A stretch of 64,000 nt of DNA. Source: Luidia sarsii. Lineage: Eukaryota; Echinodermata; Asteroidea; Paxillosida; Luidiidae. Below the pieces are notes generated by a model that saw nothing but the letters and a program-made list of their open reading frames with translations, ran no database searches and was not told the DNA's origin. The stretch spans positions 10,992,614 through 11,056,613 of the forward strand of contig OX465102.1 in the NCBI GenBank assembly GCA_949987565.1, in the 5' to 3' direction. Positions 58,515-64,000 of the stretch are shown one piece after another (positions within the stretch are counted from its first letter, which is position 1; each line of letters starts with the position of its first letter). Both the position numbers and the translations under genes were made by a program.

Positions 58515-60040
58515 CTGAGCGCGTGCGGGCGCCCTTTACGCTAACCTGATTGCCCATAATATGGCAGCCCACCCATTTGATCATGCCACCCATTTCAGAC
58601 TGTCGCATCGGGCTAGCTCCAATCTTGAGATTGTCAAAATGAAGACGGCCTGACATCTCAATCCTTGGAATACCTTTCTCCAATAGCAAGACGAATGATA
58701 CAAAGACCAAGGGAAAATCAGGAATAAAATAGCAAGACGAATGATATCAGGGAAAATCAGGAATAAAATGAGTGATCTTTGGATAGATTGTTTTATTAGG
58801 TTAAGTTGAACTGTCGTTACTGTCCCATTAGGTTAACAAAATACGTAAAATAGATCACGTATGCTACACTGTACAAAATACTGGCATTGTCAGCCACATG
58901 AGACAATGTCCCGTCTAAAGTAACATGTATGATAAGAATTCTGATCAATATCCATATTTTGTGCAATTTCAATTCAGCAGCAGTCTCATACATCAACCTT
59001 TCAAGTTCATCTGACAATTAACAGGACACATCTTCAACTACAAAAGTCAAAGTCTATGATTATGATAGATAGTTTACCCTCAGTTTCTCATCGTATTTTT
59101 ATATCTAGCCTTCGATTTTCTAGAGAGAGAGAGAGGGGGGGGAATATCCCCATGCATGGAAAAGATGGCGAACAAAATTTTTCGAAAAATTAAAATAAAT
59201 CACCCCCTGTGCTCGCAGCGTGCACGTGGCACTTTCTGGATTCAATCATATTAATTTGATTAAGCGGGAAAATACGGAGAAAATTTTCTCTGAGGAAAAT
59301 CCCAATTTTTTTCTTCAGACAAACTGGATTACAATCCACATTCTCACTGTCTTGACGGGGATCGGCAATGACGTTTATCTGCATGATCGTTTAGGGGTGA
59401 GGGGTGTAGTGGGGGTTGAGGGGGGGGGGTTTGCAGAATCGAACTGGGGGGCGGGGTCTTGTTCCGCCAGGGACGGCGTCTGCGTTAGACTGAGGAGCTC
59501 GGAGAGCCGGCGATGTGAAACCTGTCCTGTCAGCGATCCGGGAGGATCGGACGAGCCGGGACTAATCGAAGCTGACAGCCCCCGTCTCCCCTCCCTCCCC
59601 CCTCCCTCGCGTCAACTGCCATCGCACGGATTGATCGCGGGCAGCCGTGTGGCAGCTGGTAGGCACACTCTGGGATGTTCAACAAGTCACACATGAACTC
59701 CATCATTGATTGGATTCTCGCTGCATTTTCGTCTTGGCTGAAGGCAGCCAGGCAGACAGGCAGGCCGCGCCGATGCATGGCGGTCGTGCGTGGCAAGTCA
59801 CTCCTCCAGGACTGCACTGCTATCTTGCATCGGAATTTTGTTCCGAAAAAAAAGAGAGGTTTGCTATAGGACTATAAGCGGCTCCAGCTCCCTCCCTTGC
59901 GCTTTCGTCAAAGACGGGAGTGACAAGGTTTGTATAATCTAGCGATTCCTGGCATCAAACCAAATGTATATCCACTTGATGTAAGATCCTAACTGCTGTA
60001 TGTAGCCGAGCTTGAAAGTGAGGGGGAAATGGGGAGGTGA
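58515..60040. other. gene-free stretch
   Basis: G-rich patches lie at 59123-59142 and 59392-59453. The 158-codon frame at 59220-59696 has no recognised domain. Confidence 0.4.
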
Positions 60041-60044
60041 TCCC

Positions 60045-60165
60045 CGGAGATAATAATAATGGCAATTACTGCTACTGACTGGCGCCATCTCGCCAGCATT
60101 GACTGGTTGACTGTTTGGGAAGGCCTCCACTTATACGGGTTGGATAGCTCAGGTTCCATACACAC
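60045..60165 (+). mobile_element. tRNA-derived SINE, 3'-truncated
   Basis: The leader (GATCCCCGGAGATAATAATA, CTGACTGGCGCCATCTCG, TTGACTGGTTGACTGTTTGG) leads into box A (GGGTTGGATAGCTCAGG). It stops before box B. Confidence 0.7.
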
Positions 60166-60249
60166 CACTCTCCAATTTCGATTTTCTTTAGCTATTTGTG
60201 TGAATTGATTAAGAAAGTTTCCCAGTCAGTATCCTTTCTATCTATTTAA

Positions 60250-60345
60250 TTTTATGCATTTTCGCCCAAAACAAGACTATATAAAGCCACTCTAGGTTAA
60301 GGGCTATAAGGAATGAGATAGAGAGGGACTAAGAAAGGCTGGGGT
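60250..60345 (+). repeat. dispersed repeat family E, copy 3
   Basis: TTTTCGCCCAAAACAAGACT, ATAAAGCCACTCTAGGTTAA and GGGCTATAAGGAATGAG, followed by a purine-rich segment. Confidence 0.65.
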
Positions 60346-60787
60346 AGGATTTGACATTCCTCTAAAAAACGGGCCAGATGGCAAGAAGGTTGGAAACATG
60401 GAAACTACGTTGGCAACTGCAAAGAGAAGACGAACGTGGGGAGAAGCTGTTCTCACACCTCCTTCTTTAGGCCTACATCTTGGAGGAGACAGAGTGTACG
60501 GAGGCAAACAGCCTGGCTGCTCGCCTGAACATCTGGGGGAAACGAGTCAGGCAGCCAGGTCATTTGTAACATAAAATAAGCAGACAGGGTTCTGACAGTG
60601 GCTGGTCCTGTCGAATGTTCTCTCGCCTTTGAATGTAACTTGAACGTGTCTTTCCCCACTTGCCCGTCTCCTCAATCCCTGCCCCTTACAGGTCCTCACT
60701 GGGTTTTCACATTTTCCAGGGGGGGGTGACACCTCCCCTGGCCATTATTATCTTAGATCAGCATTCAATCCCCGGGCTCGATATCTT

Positions 60788-60788
<1 letters not shown>

Positions 60789-60823
<35 letters not shown>
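60789..60823. repeat. (CT)n microsatellite
   Basis: About 17 uninterrupted CT units, followed 8 bp later by a T run. Confidence 0.95.
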
Positions 60824-60826
<3 letters not shown>

Positions 60827-60839
60827 TTCTTTTTTTTTG

Positions 60840-61190
60840 GCAGAGCCGGTATAGGTCGCCGATCGCAGCGGCCGCCGGACCTCTGATCTTGTCTGGATGC
60901 CGGGCGAAGCCACACCCCGTCCTGCCTCCGCCGTGCCGCCGCCCGACTCGCCGGCCGGGAGTCTGTGCAGAGGCGGGATTCTCCGGCGCGGCCGCGATCC
61001 GCCATAGCTGCGGGCGAGGAAGCGTCGCCGGGTCCCGAGCCGGGACCGGGGCTTTCGCGGCCGGCGAGGCCGCCGGCCGGAGAAGCCCCTTCCCCCGGCT
61101 GGAGCCGGGACCGTTCGGAGCGCTCGGCCGCTCTGCATCTGGAGTGCCGGCTGGTGCCCTCCCGCCGGTCCTTGGGGCGCCTTGGGTAAT
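60840..61190. other. GC-rich, CpG-rich island
   Basis: About 350 bp of strongly GC- and CpG-rich sequence lies in AT-richer surroundings, with GCGGCCGC at two places (60868-60875 and nearby) and CCGGCCGG/GCCGGCC blocks. Frames are open on both strands because of composition. It could be an unmethylated promoter or first exon, but no gene was identified. Confidence 0.45.
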
Positions 61191-61269
61191 CACGCAAGGT
61201 ACTCATCAGCGTGCTATGTAGGAACCTCTTGTTTGGGGTGGCCTTCTTCCTTTGCCTGTCACAGCAACC

Positions 61270-61293
61270 CCAACACACACACACACACACACA
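61270..61293. repeat. (CA)n microsatellite
   Basis: About 11 CA units. Confidence 0.95.
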
Positions 61294-61734
61294 AATTAAA
61301 GATGAAATAAATACAATTGACAATGAAATTGAAATTGGAAATGCAGTTGTCATCTCGTGAATCACAGACGCTCTAAATAGAATGCTATCAAACCGGGAAC
61401 AATTGACAATATACCATAAGATATGCTATATATCTTCTTTACCTAGACGGTATATCAAGAGGCTGGAGTAATAAATAATAATATACCTATTTTATTATGA
61501 TTGCCTTTGATTCATATGCAATGAATTACTTCCCATGAATGCCACCGGTCTTTGCGGGGTATTATCAATCTGTCATGAAGACATCATTCTCAACGAAACG
61601 AAAGCAATACTAATATGGCTAGCAGTACCATTTAGGAGTCTGGATGAACACAGGAGTGCTCTTGTACACCGGACTACACTTCCACCGAGGTTTAAAATTG
61701 TTCTTCAAAATAGAGCTGTTGGCCCGGGTCGCCA

Positions 61735-62505
61735 ATGGCCACTAAAAAAAGCTCCGACACCTGAACAATAAGTCAGCACCTGGTCACTTAAATTTCAGCA
61801 CCTGATACCAAAACGATTCCATCACTTGGCCGCTAAAATCTCAGCACCCGCCCATTAGAAACCCCGATACCTGGCCGCTACTATCCCAGCGCCCGGCCAG
61901 TAGAAACGTCACCTGACAAACAAAATAACACCTGGCGACTAAAAACAGCACCTGGCCACTAAAATCTCAGCACCCGCCCATTAGAAACCCCAGTACCTGG
62001 CTGCTAACATCCCCGCGCCCGGCCAGTAGAAACGGCACCTGACAAACAAAATAACACCTGGCGACTAAAAACATCACCTGGCCACTAAAATCTCAGCACC
62101 CGCCCATTAGAAACCCCAGTACCTGGCCGCTAACATCCCCCCGCCCGGCCAGTAGAAACGGCACCAGACAAACAAAACAACACCTGGCGACTAAAAACAG
62201 CACCTGGCCACTAAAATGCCAGCACCTAGCCACTACAAATCGCGGAACCTGGTCGCTAACATCCCCGCGCCCGGCCAGTAGAAACGGCACCTGACAAACA
62301 AAATAACACCTGGCGACTAAAAAATCACCTGGCCACTAAAATCTCAGCACCTGACCACTGCAAAATCCAGGAGGCCCTACCTGCCTGCTAGCCCCTCAGC
62401 AATTGGCCACTTGTAACAGCACCAGACCAATAAGAGAGAACCTGGCGACTAAAAGCAAAACCTGCACGCTAAAATATCTGCATCTGGCCACTAAAAACAA
62501 CATAA
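61735..62505. repeat. 126-bp higher-order repeat built of about 21-bp subunits
   Basis: The subunits share ACCTGGCCACTAAAA- or CCCGGCCAGTAGAAA-like sequence. Groups of six make a 126-bp unit; the marker CCCATTAGAA ends at 61860, 61986 and 62112, exactly 126 bp apart. The outer copies are more diverged. Confidence 0.88.
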
Positions 62506-62514
62506 TTATGGAAA

Positions 62515-63750
62515 CCTAATAGCCCGGAGGCAGCTGCCTGGCAGACCAACACAATATTACATATTGCACTAAATGGCCTTCACAGCACTGCTATAAATCA
62601 AAGCAGCTTTGCAATCGACCACTCAAAGGTTCATTTTGCTTGGGCTAACTGAGGAAGAAGTAAGGGGCAAGCCCTGTATCTACATTAATGCAAGTCTGAT
62701 CTTTGATGAGAGTTTGCCTTTCCTAATGATGTGTGTGCAGTTTTAAGATTACTGCAAAAAAGGGACGTCGGGCAAAGCTCTGCGAGGAAGGGCAAACCCT
62801 CACTGAATTACACGAACATTCTCAATAAAGCAAAAATATGCACGATGACTATGGAAGCAGGAAGGGTCGAGTCCTACGAGAGCTGGGGTTTTTCAAGCAG
62901 GTATTGAGGTACAGTATACGTATATATTGAGTACGAAGCGCTACACATAGGAAGGGCTAACACTCATTGACTTGCAAGCACCGCCACCATTTAAATTGCA
63001 GATCACCATACCCACAATATTATTGATGACTGTACCTGCAGCTACACAAATTCAAAACCAACACACACATGTACGACCCTCCCCCGAACAGTTCGGTGAT
63101 CATCTGCGCTAGAATGACGGAGTTCCGACAAGTATATATATGAAGGTTTGTAGCCCCGCCTGAGTAGTAAAACAGACTGTAGGCCTATACCCGTGTAATA
63201 GAAGTAAACACGACGACAGGAAAGTGTTGCATCAAAACACCAATAGGAAAAACACACGGTGCACCACGGATCGGCAATTCCTACAGCTTCGTTCAGAATA
63301 AAAAGGCCCTTCAGTCGTTCAACTTCGTTAACCAGTCATTATAATTTGTATGAGATTCGTTTTTCATTGAGGTTGCAGCCTAGCGACGCTCCTCCGTCTT
63401 ACACACACACACAAAGTTCTCGCTCGAGGGAGGCTAGATGACTGAACAGAATCAAGTCTTGAGAGACAGAACTTTCTGCCCGGTACTTCATCAACAACTC
63501 CCTCCCCTCCTCCTGGCCAGCAGCTAGCACACGCCGGGACAAGAATTATGCATCTCATTTACAATATGCAGAGGGAATTGGAATATGATTTCATATACCA
63601 CTAAGCATACACGTGTTTGTGAGGGTTGTGCACAGTATGTCGGGGACAAGATGTATTTCTGGTTTACGTGCGTAGATACAAATTGGCCATCGATAGCTAA
63701 AATCGGAACGCGGGAGCGTGGTCGCTGGTGACATACGGCGGTTAACACTC
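62515..63750. other. gene-free stretch
   Basis: GGAAGGGCAAACCCTCA- and GGAAGGGCTAACACTCA-like sequences recur near 62787 and 62951. A short (CA)n lies at 63400-63413. No gene was recognised. Confidence 0.4.
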
Positions 63751-63756
63751 AAAATT

Positions 63757-63905
63757 AAAGGATTCTGACTGGCGCCTCCATCACGGCAAAGACTAGTACA
63801 CTATTTTGGGAAGGCCACCATCTATACGGGTTGGATAACTCAGATGTTATAAGAGCGTTGGAACGCAAAACCAGAGGTTCAAGTCCTGATACAGTCAAAC
63901 AATCA
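63757..63905 (+). mobile_element. tRNA-derived SINE copy
   Basis: CTGACTGGCGCCTCCATCAC, GGCAAAGACTAGTACACTAT, then the box A region (GGGTTGGATAACTCAGATG) and box B (AGGTTCAAGTCCTG). The tRNA part is similar in extent to 18198-18271. Confidence 0.75.
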
Positions 63906-64000
63906 AAATATGTGTATTAATAGCGGACAGAAGTCTGTGTAATCTCGTAGGCAGCTCACCGCAAAATCTCGTTGATGAAACCTCTGAGTGAAAAAATAAA

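Overview
The window is eukaryotic and almost entirely non-coding. It holds one convincing protein-coding gene, many interspersed transposable elements and several large simple or satellite arrays; nothing bacterial is present. The receptor type, the tRNA-derived SINEs, the MITEs and the Penelope-like retroelements (PLEs) point to a marine invertebrate, probably a deuterostome such as an echinoderm. That assignment is inference from repeat style and cannot be proved here.

Layout. The gene is a GC-rich, intronless class A peptide-type GPCR (3529-4719, + strand) with a well-spaced TATA box and initiator upstream. From 5 to 24 kb there are gene-poor flanks carrying MITEs, tRNA-derived SINEs, PLE relics, a GA tract (15.9-16.6 kb), a CT tract (21.6-22.2 kb) and a cluster of three palindromic PLE-end elements (20.4-21.1 kb). 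From 25.3 to 28.5 kb lies an 18-bp satellite, followed by a second CT tract (30.7-31.6 kb) and a 10-bp repeat (33.1-33.3 kb). From 41.8 to 43.1 kb lies a 22/23-bp minisatellite. The 45-47 kb region is dense in MITEs, and 51.7-52.4 kb is a GGGAGG polypurine block. At 55.3-56.8 kb a 5'-truncated PLE encoding a GIY-YIG domain sits inside a 367-bp TTAA MITE. A GC-rich island (60.8-61.2 kb) and a 126-bp higher-order repeat (61.7-62.5 kb) close the window.

The most notable observation is a set of short (about 150-190 bp) elements made of two PLE 3' ends joined head to head. Three are flanked by their own 12-14 bp target-site duplications, so they appear to have inserted as palindromic units. Each arm contains a conserved block resembling a degenerate hammerhead ribozyme core: stem II, then GAAAC, then GUC. 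The one coding PLE fragment carries the same 3' end and has an 11-15 bp duplication, which ties the palindromes to PLE mobilisation.
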